From an uncultured Polaribacter sp. (GTDB taxonomy: Bacteria > Bacteroidota > Bacteroidia > Flavobacteriales > Flavobacteriaceae): a DNA stretch of 10,808 nucleotides. The DNA lies in the NCBI GenBank assembly GCA_937936695.1, contig CALHCK010000146.1, positions 1 to 10,808 of the forward strand, read 5' to 3'. Shown piece after piece: positions 1-6,289 of the stretch. The position numbers were made by a program, and so were the translations under genes. The notes below the pieces were generated by a model. That model had not been told where the DNA came from and did not search any database. It saw only the letters and a program-made list of their open reading frames with translations. How positions within the stretch are numbered: position 1 is the stretch's first letter; every line of letters starts with the position of its first letter.

Positions 1-724
1 CTAACATTGTAATTGCTGCAGATGGCGCTTTAAGTCCTACTGCTAAAATGGCAGGATGGAAAAAAGATACTAGAAACTTGATTCCTGCTCTAGAATATGA
101 AGTTACTGTTTCTGATGAAGATTTTAAACGCTTATCAGACAAAGTACGCTTTGATATTGATGCAGTACCTAACGGATATGCTTGGTGTTTTCCTAAAAAA
201 ACCATTTATCTCTTGGTGTTTTAACTACCAAAAAAGGAAAAATCAATTTAAAAGAATACTATAAAAAATATTTAAAAACTTTAAATATTAAAACTGTTAT
301 TAAAGAAGAATTTCATGGTTTTCAAATACCAATTGCTCCAAGAACAGATGGTTTTGTAAAACAAAATGTTTTTTTAATTGGAGATGCTGCTGGTTTTGCT
401 GACCCAATTACGGCTGAAGGAATTTCTAATGCTATTTTAAGTGGAAAATATGCTGCCGAAGCAATTATTGAAAGTAATTTACAATTAGAACTAGCTGAAA
501 AAAAATATTTAGAAAAATTAAATATTAAATTAATTGATGAATTAAAATCAGGGGTTACATTATCTAAATTTTTCTATAACAATAATGCTGTTAGAAATTA
601 TATCTTAAAAACATGTGGTCAAAAAATTAGTGATCTAATGGTTGATATTTTACACGGAGAAAAAGGTTTTCCAACAGATGTTTCTAAAAAATTGAAAACT
701 AAAATAAAAGAAGCCATCTTTTAA
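1..724 (+). pseudogene. Geranylgeranyl-reductase-family FAD-dependent oxidoreductase, 5' end outside the window, frame interrupted
   Basis: This is the C-terminal part of a flavoprotein monooxygenase-like reductase. From base 3 the frame reads a VIAADGALSP segment (the DG motif of this fold) and then GYAWCFPKK, but it stops at 222-224. Reading on from base 200 in the -1 frame restores the family sequence (NHLSLGVL) and continues to the stop at 722-724. That part includes the second FAD-binding motif, GDAAGFADPITAEGI, at about 380-424. Adding one A to the run of seven at 195-201 would join the two halves without a gap. The downstream half has no in-frame ATG until about 638, so it is not an independent gene. 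Family members reduce isoprenoid double bonds using FAD and NAD(P)H or another donor; the substrate here is unknown. Either the gene is truly broken or one A was lost in sequencing. Family assignment is firm, pseudogene status is not. Confidence 0.8.
195..201 (+). other. A7 homopolymer at the frameshift point
   Basis: Seven A residues follow a CCT proline codon and precede CC. Eight would keep the oxidoreductase in frame as Pro-Lys-Lys-Asn-His. As read, the frame passes into Thr-Ile-Tyr and stops at 222-224. A one-base indel here, biological or technical, explains the interruption. A -1 slip on the second Lys codon would also give the correct downstream residues, but the base before the run is T, so this is not a canonical X XXY YYZ slippery heptamer. 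Confidence 0.85.
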
Positions 725-819
725 TATTCTTTTAACTACCTATAAAATAATCTATAAAAAGTATTCTTACTATAGTCGCATCATTTAAAATTAAATCTAA
801 AATTTTGTGAATAATATTG

Positions 820-827
820 TACATTTG
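820..827 (+). promoter_or_regulatory. Candidate -7 promoter element (TAnnTTTG) upstream of mtaB
   Basis: TACATTTG matches the Bacteroidota -7 consensus TAnnTTTG and lies 21 bases before the ATG at 849. No TTG is present 17-23 bases upstream, so the -33 half is missing. The short leader this would imply fits a translation start at 849 rather than the upstream GTG at 807. The match is to a short degenerate motif only. Confidence 0.3.
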
Positions 828-848
828 AAGTTGCAAATTACACAAAAA

Positions 849-2165
849 ATGGACCAAGAAAAGAAGGTTGCTTTTTACACCTTAGGATGCAAATTAAATT
901 TTTCAGAAACATCTACAATTGCTCGTAATTTTGTGAGCGAAGGTTTTGAACGTGTTAACTTTGAAGAAAAAGCAGACGTGTATGTAATTAACACATGTTC
1001 TGTAACTGATAATGCTGACAAACGTTTTAAAACCATTGTAAAAAATGCATTAAAAAAAAATAATGATGCTTTTTTAATAGCTGTGGGTTGTTATGCGCAA
1101 TTAAAACCAGAGGAATTAGCTGCTGTAGATGGTGTAGATTTAGTATTGGGTGCTACTGAAAAATTTAATGTAACAAGTTACATTAATGATCTAACAAAAA
1201 ATACGGTTGGAGAAGTACATTCTTGCGAAATTTCTGAAGCAGATTTTTATGTAGGTTCTTATTCTATTGGAGATAGAACACGTGCATTTTTAAAAGTACA
1301 AGATGGTTGCGATTATAAATGTACTTATTGCACAATACCGTTGGCTAGAGGAATATCTAGAAGTGATACCTTAGAAAATGTAATTAATAATGCTAAAGAA
1401 ATTGCGTCTAAAGGTATTAAAGAAATTGTACTTACCGGTGTTAATATTGGTGATTATGGTAAAGGCGAATTTGGTAATAAAAAACATGAGCATACTTTCT
1501 TAGAATTAGTAAAAGAACTAGATACTGTAGATGGTATTCATCGTCTTAGAATTTCTTCTATAGAACCTAATCTATTAAAAGATGAAACTATTAACTTTGT
1601 TTCTAAATCTAATTCATTTGTTCCTCATTTTCATATTCCTTTACAATCTGGTAGCGATACTCTTTTAAAAAGTATGAAACGTAGGTACTTACGAAAAACT
1701 TACACAAACAGAGTTACACAAATTAAACAAGTAATGCCTAATGCTTGTATTGGTGTAGATGTTATTGTTGGTTTTCCGGGAGAAACAGATGAACTTTTCT
1801 TAGAAACATATAATTATTTAAATGAATTAAACGTTTCTTACTTACATGTATTTACTTATTCTGAAAGACCAAATACTGAAGCAATTAGTTTTGGTGAAGT
1901 TGTGCCTAAAAATGTTCGTGCTAAACGTAGTAAAATGTTAAGAGGTTTATCTGCTAAAAAGAGACATCATTTTTACGAATCTCAATTAGGAAATTCTTTA
2001 ACCGTTTTATTTGAAAGTGAAAACAAAGAGGGTTATATTTATGGATTTACAGAAAATTATGTAAAAGTAAAAACACCTTGGAACCCTGAGTTAGTAAACA
2101 CGCTACACGCTATAACTCTTACTAAAATAGATGACGATGGTGTTGTAAGGTTTAATTTTAACTAA
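849..2165 (+). CDS. mtaB: tRNA (N6-L-threonylcarbamoyladenosine(37)-C2)-methylthiotransferase MtaB
   Basis: This is a radical-SAM methylthiotransferase that converts t6A37 to ms2t6A in ANN-decoding tRNAs in the cytoplasm. From the ATG at 849 it is 438 residues. The N-terminal UPF0004 domain carries its three cluster cysteines at C14 (FYTLGCKLN), C50 (VINTCSVTD) and C81 (AVGCYAQ). The radical-SAM CxxxCxxC is C154, C158 and C161 (DGCDYKCTYC). The C-terminal 60 or so residues look like a TRAM RNA-binding domain. The frame stays open back to a GTG at 807, but family proteins begin just before KKVAFYTLGCKLN and a possible promoter element sits in the extension, so 849 is preferred. It is the first gene of a co-directional group and lies 16 bases before the lipoprotein gene. 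MtaB rather than MiaB or RimO is inferred from the GCKLN and NTCSVT signatures. Confidence 0.93.
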   Translation: MDQEKKVAFYTLGCKLNFSETSTIARNFVSEGFERVNFEEKADVYVINTCSVTDNADKRFKTIVKNALKKNNDAFLIAVGCYAQLKPEELAAVDGVDLVLGATEKFNVTSYINDLTKNTVGEVHSCEISEADFYVGSYSIGDRTRAFLKVQDGCDYKCTYCTIPLARGISRSDTLENVINNAKEIASKGIKEIVLTGVNIGDYGKGEFGNKKHEHTFLELVKELDTVDGIHRLRISSIEPNLLKDETINFVSKSNSFVPHFHIPLQSGSDTLLKSMKRRYLRKTYTNRVTQIKQVMPNACIGVDVIVGFPGETDELFLETYNYLNELNVSYLHVFTYSERPNTEAISFGEVVPKNVRAKRSKMLRGLSAKKRHHFYESQLGNSLTVLFESENKEGYIYGFTENYVKVKTPWNPELVNTLHAITLTKIDDDGVVRFNFN

Positions 2166-2181
2166 TCATTAAAAAATAGCT

Positions 2182-2901
2182 ATGAAGATTTTTTTTGTTT
2201 TGTTTTTGTTATTCGTTGGTTGTAAAACTACCGAATTAAAGAAAGTAAAAACTCGTACTACAGAAAAAACAATAGCTACAGAAGATACTAATCAACAGCA
2301 ATATTTATTAGCTACACTTAAAAATCCGAATACAGTTAAGGATGTTAAAAGTTTAATTGTAAATAGCGGATTAACTTGGAATCATTTAGAGATTGACGAT
2401 AGTTCACTAAAAGTTGCCTCTATAGCGGTACCATCTGACAAAAAAAGTTTTTGGAAAAAAAAATTACTTACAACAGGTGTTTTTTCTGATGTAACTCTAG
2501 CATCTAAAGATGCAATACATGAAAAAAAAGAGATTTTAAAAAATACCCTAGTTAAAATTAGTAAAACACAATGTCGAGGCAACTGCCCAAGTTATGAACT
2601 CACTTTATTAAACAACGGAACCTTGTATTTTAAAGGAATAAAGAACGTTGTTTTTATTGGTAGTAAAAGTTTTTTAGTAAAGTCTAAAAATTTAAAAACA
2701 ATAAAAGCATTGTTTGCTAAAACAGAATTTAATATACATCCTAAATCGTATGTAGATAGTACTTTAAAAGACATTCAAAGTACTTTTATAACTTATAATA
2801 ATAAACAAATAGAAATCACACTTTGGAATAAAGTGCCAAAAGAACTTGTTTTAGCTTATAAAACAGTTGAAGATATTTTATATGAAAAAAAATTGATTTA
2901 A
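2182..2901 (+). CDS. DUF6438-like lipoprotein of unknown function
   Basis: This 239-residue protein starts with a short basic-hydrophobic signal peptide ending in FVGC, so C14 is the likely lipidated cysteine (signal peptidase II), placing it in the cell envelope. A Thr/Lys-rich linker (about 15-40) is followed by an N-terminal region (45-105) I do not recognise. The C-terminal part (about 118-230) resembles DUF6438: ISKTQCRGNCPSYEL with a CxxxC pair at C131 and C135, then Pro-x-Tyr and a beta-rich NGTLYFKG stretch. The biochemical role of that domain is not known to me. The two cysteines could form a disulfide or bind a metal, which is inference. The gene sits 16 bases after mtaB and 6 bases before the hydrolase gene, so it is probably co-transcribed with both. 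The lipoprotein call is solid; the domain call is from memory of the motif. Confidence 0.75.
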   Translation: MKIFFVLFLLFVGCKTTELKKVKTRTTEKTIATEDTNQQQYLLATLKNPNTVKDVKSLIVNSGLTWNHLEIDDSSLKVASIAVPSDKKSFWKKKLLTTGVFSDVTLASKDAIHEKKEILKNTLVKISKTQCRGNCPSYELTLLNNGTLYFKGIKNVVFIGSKSFLVKSKNLKTIKALFAKTEFNIHPKSYVDSTLKDIQSTFITYNNKQIEITLWNKVPKELVLAYKTVEDILYEKKLI

Positions 2902-2907
2902 AAATTA

Positions 2908-3564
2908 ATGAAAAAAATTGCCATTTACTTTGTTCCTGGATTAGCTGCTGGTCCAGAAATTTTTGAAAACTTAGAACTCTCAGAAGATAAATACGATATT
3001 AACTATTTATCTTGGAAAACACCTTTAGCTTCTGAAGAAACTATTACAAACTATGCCATGAGAATGTGCGAAGATCTAAAACACGATAACCCTGTTTTAG
3101 TTGGCGTTTCTTTTGGAGGTATTATGGTACAAGAAATGAGTCAGTTTGTAAATACAAAAAAAGTAATTATTATCTCTAGTGTAAAAAAAAGAGATGAGTT
3201 GCCTAAAAGATTTCAAATGGCTAAGTTTACCAAAGCTTATAAACTTTTTCCATCTAAAATAGTTTCTAACTTCGAAAATTATACACAATATTTTCTTGGA
3301 AAATCTCTAAAAAAGAGAGCTGATATTTATAAGAAATATTTATCTGTAAGAAGTGAGTTATATTTAAACTGGGCGGTAACAAATGTTATTAAATGGGAAA
3401 ACAATGGTACTCCAAAAAACATACTTCATATACACGGATCTGAAGACAAAGTATTTCCTATCAATAAAATTAATAATTGTACAACAATAGAAGGTGGCAC
3501 ACATGTTATGATATTAACAAAAGCTAAAAAAATTACCGCTATTATTAATGACTGTTTAAACTAA
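2908..3564 (+). CDS. Small alpha/beta hydrolase
   Basis: The 218-residue protein has the alpha/beta-hydrolase layout: an N-terminal strand and oxyanion region (YFVPGLAAGP, 7-16), the nucleophile elbow GVSFGG with Ser68, a late acid in HIHGSEDKVFP (Asp180) and the catalytic His in GGTHVM (His199). All three triad residues are therefore present. It is shorter than typical family members (about 250-300 residues), so the cap must be small, probably about residues 95-150. No signal peptide is visible, so it is probably cytoplasmic. The substrate cannot be predicted; an esterase or a similar ester or thioester hydrolase is likely. It follows the lipoprotein gene by 6 bases and precedes the lytic transglycosylase by 25, which argues for one transcript. 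Confidence 0.88.
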   Translation: MKKIAIYFVPGLAAGPEIFENLELSEDKYDINYLSWKTPLASEETITNYAMRMCEDLKHDNPVLVGVSFGGIMVQEMSQFVNTKKVIIISSVKKRDELPKRFQMAKFTKAYKLFPSKIVSNFENYTQYFLGKSLKKRADIYKKYLSVRSELYLNWAVTNVIKWENNGTPKNILHIHGSEDKVFPINKINNCTTIEGGTHVMILTKAKKITAIINDCLN

Positions 3565-3589
3565 AATAAGCATAAAACTGCTTTAAAAC

Positions 3590-4489
3590 ATGAAAAAAAA
3601 CACACGCATTTTTGCTGCAATAACTCTATTAATATGTACTTTTTTATTTATTAATAGTGTTAATAAAGATATTCAAGAACCTACAAATACTCATAAAGCT
3701 TATAAAATAAAAGCTTTAAAACTTCCTCAAAATCTAAATTTAGCAGGAGAAAGAGTCCCTATTGAAAGACAAGATATAAGAGAGCGAATGGATCGAGAAT
3801 TATTGGTAAACACTTATTGGCAATCTAATGGGTTATTACTTTTAAAAAGAGCAAATAAATATTTTCCTATAGTAGAGCCTTTGCTAAAAAAGTACGGTTT
3901 ACCAGATGACTTTAAATTTCTGGCTTTGGCTGAAAGTGGTTTTATTGACGAAACTTCTACTGCTGGTGCTGCCGGAATGTGGCATTTTTTATCGAGTACA
4001 GGTAAAGAATATGGCTTAGAAATAAATAAAAATGTTGATGAAAGGTATAACATAGAAAAGGCTACAAAAGTTGCTGCTGAATATCTTAAAAAAGCTAAAA
4101 AACGTTTTGGTTCTTGGACGCTTGCTGCAGCGTCTTACAATGCTGGTGTTTATGGAGTGGCTAAAAGGTTAGAGACTCAACAAGTAAATAGTTATTATGA
4201 TGTTCTTTTACCTAATGAAACTGAAAGATATGTATTTAGAATTTTAGCTTTAAAAGAAGTTATAAATAATCCTTCAAAATATGGTTTTGTTTATGATCAA
4301 GATGATTTATACACTTTACCTAAAACAGTTACTGTAGAAGTAGATTCTGTAATTACAAATATTGCTTCTTTTGCTAAAAGTTTTGGTACTACTTACAAAG
4401 AGCTAAAATTACATAACTCATGGTTACGTGAAAATAGATTAAACAACAAAACAAAAAAAGTATATCAAATTAAAATACCTGTTAAATAA
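3590..4489 (+). CDS. MltD-like membrane-bound or secreted lytic murein transglycosylase (SLT domain)
   Basis: This 299-residue enzyme cleaves the MurNAc-GlcNAc bond of peptidoglycan to give 1,6-anhydromuropeptides. Residues 7-24 form a hydrophobic signal or anchor segment, which places it in the periplasm. The SLT domain spans about 76-230: catalytic Glu115 in ALAESGF, then AGAAGMWHF (125-133), then AAASYNAG (179-186). The second motif normally reads GxWQF; here His132 replaces Gln. The last 55 or so residues (ITNIASFAKSFGTTYKELK and a final YQIKIP strand) look like one degenerate LysM-type peptidoglycan-binding unit, shorter than the multi-LysM tail of E. coli MltD. It is the last gene of the group and is followed 24 bases later by a strong terminator. 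The enzyme class is clear; the subfamily name is less certain, so no symbol is given. Confidence 0.88.
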   Translation: MKKNTRIFAAITLLICTFLFINSVNKDIQEPTNTHKAYKIKALKLPQNLNLAGERVPIERQDIRERMDRELLVNTYWQSNGLLLLKRANKYFPIVEPLLKKYGLPDDFKFLALAESGFIDETSTAGAAGMWHFLSSTGKEYGLEINKNVDERYNIEKATKVAAEYLKKAKKRFGSWTLAAASYNAGVYGVAKRLETQQVNSYYDVLLPNETERYVFRILALKEVINNPSKYGFVYDQDDLYTLPKTVTVEVDSVITNIASFAKSFGTTYKELKLHNSWLRENRLNNKTKKVYQIKIPVK

Positions 4490-4513
4490 TTTTTAATAGT
4501 GTTAAATTGATTT

Positions 4514-4547
4514 AAAAGATAGCATATAATTGCTATCTTTTTTTTTT
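4514..4547 (+). terminator. Intrinsic terminator after the mtaB-to-transglycosylase group
   Basis: An 11-base arm (4514-4524) is perfectly complementary to 4531-4541 around a 6-base TATAAT loop, and a run of ten T residues covers 4538-4547. The hairpin and T-tract lie 24 bases after the transglycosylase stop, as expected for the end of a + strand operon. Confidence 0.9.
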
Positions 4548-4581
4548 GAATTATTTTATTTAAAAAATTACTTAATATAAA

Positions 4582-5115
4582 ATGAATATTTATTTAATGA
4601 GACATTTTGAGGTTGATTTTAATTGGGATAAAAAATATACATCAGAAGAGTTTAAGTTAGCATGCAAAAAATATGATCAAAGTGGTATTATTCATCAAAA
4701 TATAGAATTTGACACAAATAATATTCAAATATATACTAGTGAGTTAATTAGAAGTCATTTAACCTATAAGTCTTTAAAAACAAATCAATCTACTTATAAA
4801 ACAAGCTTAATAAATGAAGTACCAATAACTCCTTTTATAAACACAAAATATAAAATACCAACAAGTTTATGGATGGTAATTGGACGATTACAATGGTATT
4901 TAAATATAAAAACACAACCGGAAGTTAAAAATGATACACTTCATAAAATTACGCTTTTAATAAATCAATTAGAAAAAGCAAACAAAAATACTTTAATTAT
5001 AGGTCATGGATTTTATTTTTCACAATTAAAAAAAATACTTAAAAGAAAAAACTATTCTGGTAATAGTAAAAATTACTACAAAAATGGAGAAATCATTAAG
5101 TTTAGTAAAATTTAA
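4582..5115 (+). CDS. Divergent histidine phosphatase superfamily protein (RHF variant)
   Basis: This 177-residue protein has the scattered active-site residues of the phosphoglycerate-mutase-like histidine phosphatases. They are Arg7-His8 in YLMRHFEV, Arg57 in YTSELIRSHLT, Glu79 in LINEVP (the general acid/base position) and His142 in LIIGHGFYF. The usual RHG tripeptide is RHF, with Phe9 replacing Gly. The catalytic His and both phosphate-pocket Arg positions remain, so activity is plausible, but substrate and product are unknown. It lacks a signal peptide and should be cytoplasmic. It stands between two terminators (4514-4547 and 5121-5150), so it is probably its own transcription unit, although I found no TAnnTTTG element in the 34 bases between the upstream terminator and the start. 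Family membership rests on motif order, not on overall similarity. Confidence 0.75.
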   Translation: MNIYLMRHFEVDFNWDKKYTSEEFKLACKKYDQSGIIHQNIEFDTNNIQIYTSELIRSHLTYKSLKTNQSTYKTSLINEVPITPFINTKYKIPTSLWMVIGRLQWYLNIKTQPEVKNDTLHKITLLINQLEKANKNTLIIGHGFYFSQLKKILKRKNYSGNSKNYYKNGEIIKFSKI

Positions 5116-5120
5116 AACTA

Positions 5121-5150
5121 AAAAAACCTGTTAGAAAACTAACAGGCTTT
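5121..5150. terminator. Bidirectional intrinsic terminator between converging genes
   Basis: An 8-base stem (5127-5134 with 5139-5146) closes an AAAA loop. On the - strand the hairpin is followed directly by six T residues (complement of 5121-5126), and on the + strand by C then TTTT (5147-5151). It sits between the phosphatase stop (5115) and the leuB stop (5175), so it can end both transcripts. The T-tract is better for the leu operon side. Confidence 0.85.
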
Positions 5151-5174
5151 TATATTTATAGTAAATAAGATATA

Positions 5175-6230
5175 CTAGATGTTATTTGCTAACCAATCTC
5201 CTACCTCTTTTGTTCCATAAGCTTTACCTCCATCAGCTAAATCTTCTGTAACAATACCTTTATCTAAAGCACTATTTACAGCATCTCTAATTGCTTTTCC
5301 TTCTTCTTGTAAACCAAAGTTTTCAAACATCATTGCTGCAGAAAGCACTGTAGCCATAGGGTTTGCAATATTTAAACCTGTTGCTTGTGGGTAAGAACCG
5401 TGAATTGGCTCAAACAAACCAATCTCAGCACCTAAAGAAGCACTTGGCATTAATCCCATAGAACCAGATATTACAGACGCTTCATCAGTTAAAATATCTC
5501 CAAATAAGTTTTCAGTAATTAAAACATCATAACTATTTGGCCATTGTACTAAACGCATTGCAACTGCATCTACAAATTCATAAGCTACTTCTACTTCTGG
5601 ATAATCTTTTTCCATAGCCTGTACAGTCTCTCTCCACAATCTAGAAGTTTCTAAAACATTTGCTTTATCTACACAACATAATTTTTTACTACGTGTCATT
5701 GCTAATTCAAAACCTTTTTTAGCAATACGTTGTACTTCTTCTCTTGTATAAACACAGTTATCAAAAGCAGTCTCACCTTGGTCTCTTCTACCCTTTTCTC
5801 CAAAGTAAATACCACCTGTTAACTCACGTAAAAAAACTAAATCTGTTCCTTCTATTCTTTCTCTTTTTAAAGGAGATTTATCTAATAAAGAAGGAAAAGT
5901 AAATGTAGGTCTAACGTTTGCAAATAAACCTAATTTTTTACGCATTTTTAATAAACCTTGCTCTGGACGAACCTTTGCTGAAGGATCATTATCAAATCTT
6001 GGGTGACCAATAGCACCAAATAAAACAGCATCAGAAGCTACACAAATTTCGTGAGTTTCATCTGGATAAGGTTCTCCAACAGCATCTATTGCTGCTGCAC
6101 CAGTTAATGCTGGTTTCCAAGTAATTTCGTGATTAAATTTTTTTGCAATTGCATCAGATACTTTTACGGCCTGATCTATTACTTCTGGACCAATTCCGTC
6201 TCCTGCTAATAATGCGATATTTAGTTTCAT
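5175..6230 (-). CDS. leuB: 3-isopropylmalate dehydrogenase
   Basis: This enzyme oxidatively decarboxylates 3-isopropylmalate to 2-oxoisocaproate using NAD+ and Mg2+. The 351-residue length is normal for the family. Visible signatures are GDGIGPEV (10-17), substrate arginines Arg97 and Arg107, FLRELTGGIYFG (133-144, with Arg135 and Tyr142), Lys189 in DKANVLE, and metal ligands Asp221, Asp245 and Asp249 around NLFGDILTDEAS. FEPIHGS (273-279) lies at the NAD site. These line up with the E. coli LeuB active site at a small constant offset. It is the last gene of the - strand leu operon, 59 bases after the synthase gene, with a hairpin in that gap. If the upstream synthase is a citramalate synthase, this enzyme would also act on 3-methylmalate to give 2-oxobutyrate. 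Confidence 0.96.
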   Translation of the reverse strand: MKLNIALLAGDGIGPEVIDQAVKVSDAIAKKFNHEITWKPALTGAAAIDAVGEPYPDETHEICVASDAVLFGAIGHPRFDNDPSAKVRPEQGLLKMRKKLGLFANVRPTFTFPSLLDKSPLKRERIEGTDLVFLRELTGGIYFGEKGRRDQGETAFDNCVYTREEVQRIAKKGFELAMTRSKKLCCVDKANVLETSRLWRETVQAMEKDYPEVEVAYEFVDAVAMRLVQWPNSYDVLITENLFGDILTDEASVISGSMGLMPSASLGAEIGLFEPIHGSYPQATGLNIANPMATVLSAAMMFENFGLQEEGKAIRDAVNSALDKGIVTEDLADGGKAYGTKEVGDWLANNI

Positions 6231-6244
6231 ATTTTTAAGCTTTT

Positions 6245-6279
6245 GGTTACCTCTAATGATTAACTATCATTTAATAACC
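6245..6279 (-). repeat. Two-tier inverted repeat in the synthase-leuB intergenic gap
   Basis: An inner perfect 6-base stem (6255-6260 with 6266-6271, 5-base loop) is enclosed by an outer 5-base stem (6245-6249 with 6275-6279) across a small asymmetric internal loop. It would form a stem-loop in the leu mRNA 14 bases before the leuB start. There is no T-tract after it, so it is not a terminator. A role in mRNA stability or in leuB translation is possible but only inferred. Confidence 0.4.
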
Positions 6280-6289
6280 GATAATTTAT

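Noticed and set aside
194..202. Programmed -1 ribosomal frameshift site in the oxidoreductase
   Set aside because: The base before the A-run is T, so the P-site tRNA would mispair with UAA after the slip. I see no strong downstream stem, and the family does not use frameshifting. An indel or sequence error is simpler.
807..848. GTG-started N-terminal extension of mtaB (14 codons)
   Set aside because: Family proteins start just before KKVAFYTLGCKLN. The extension overlaps a candidate promoter element and has no family-like sequence, so the ATG at 849 is a better start.
2382..2774. Two - strand open frames (66 and 60 codons) opposite the lipoprotein gene
   Set aside because: Both are Phe/Leu/Ser-rich complements of a Lys-rich coding sequence, with no motif and no start context.
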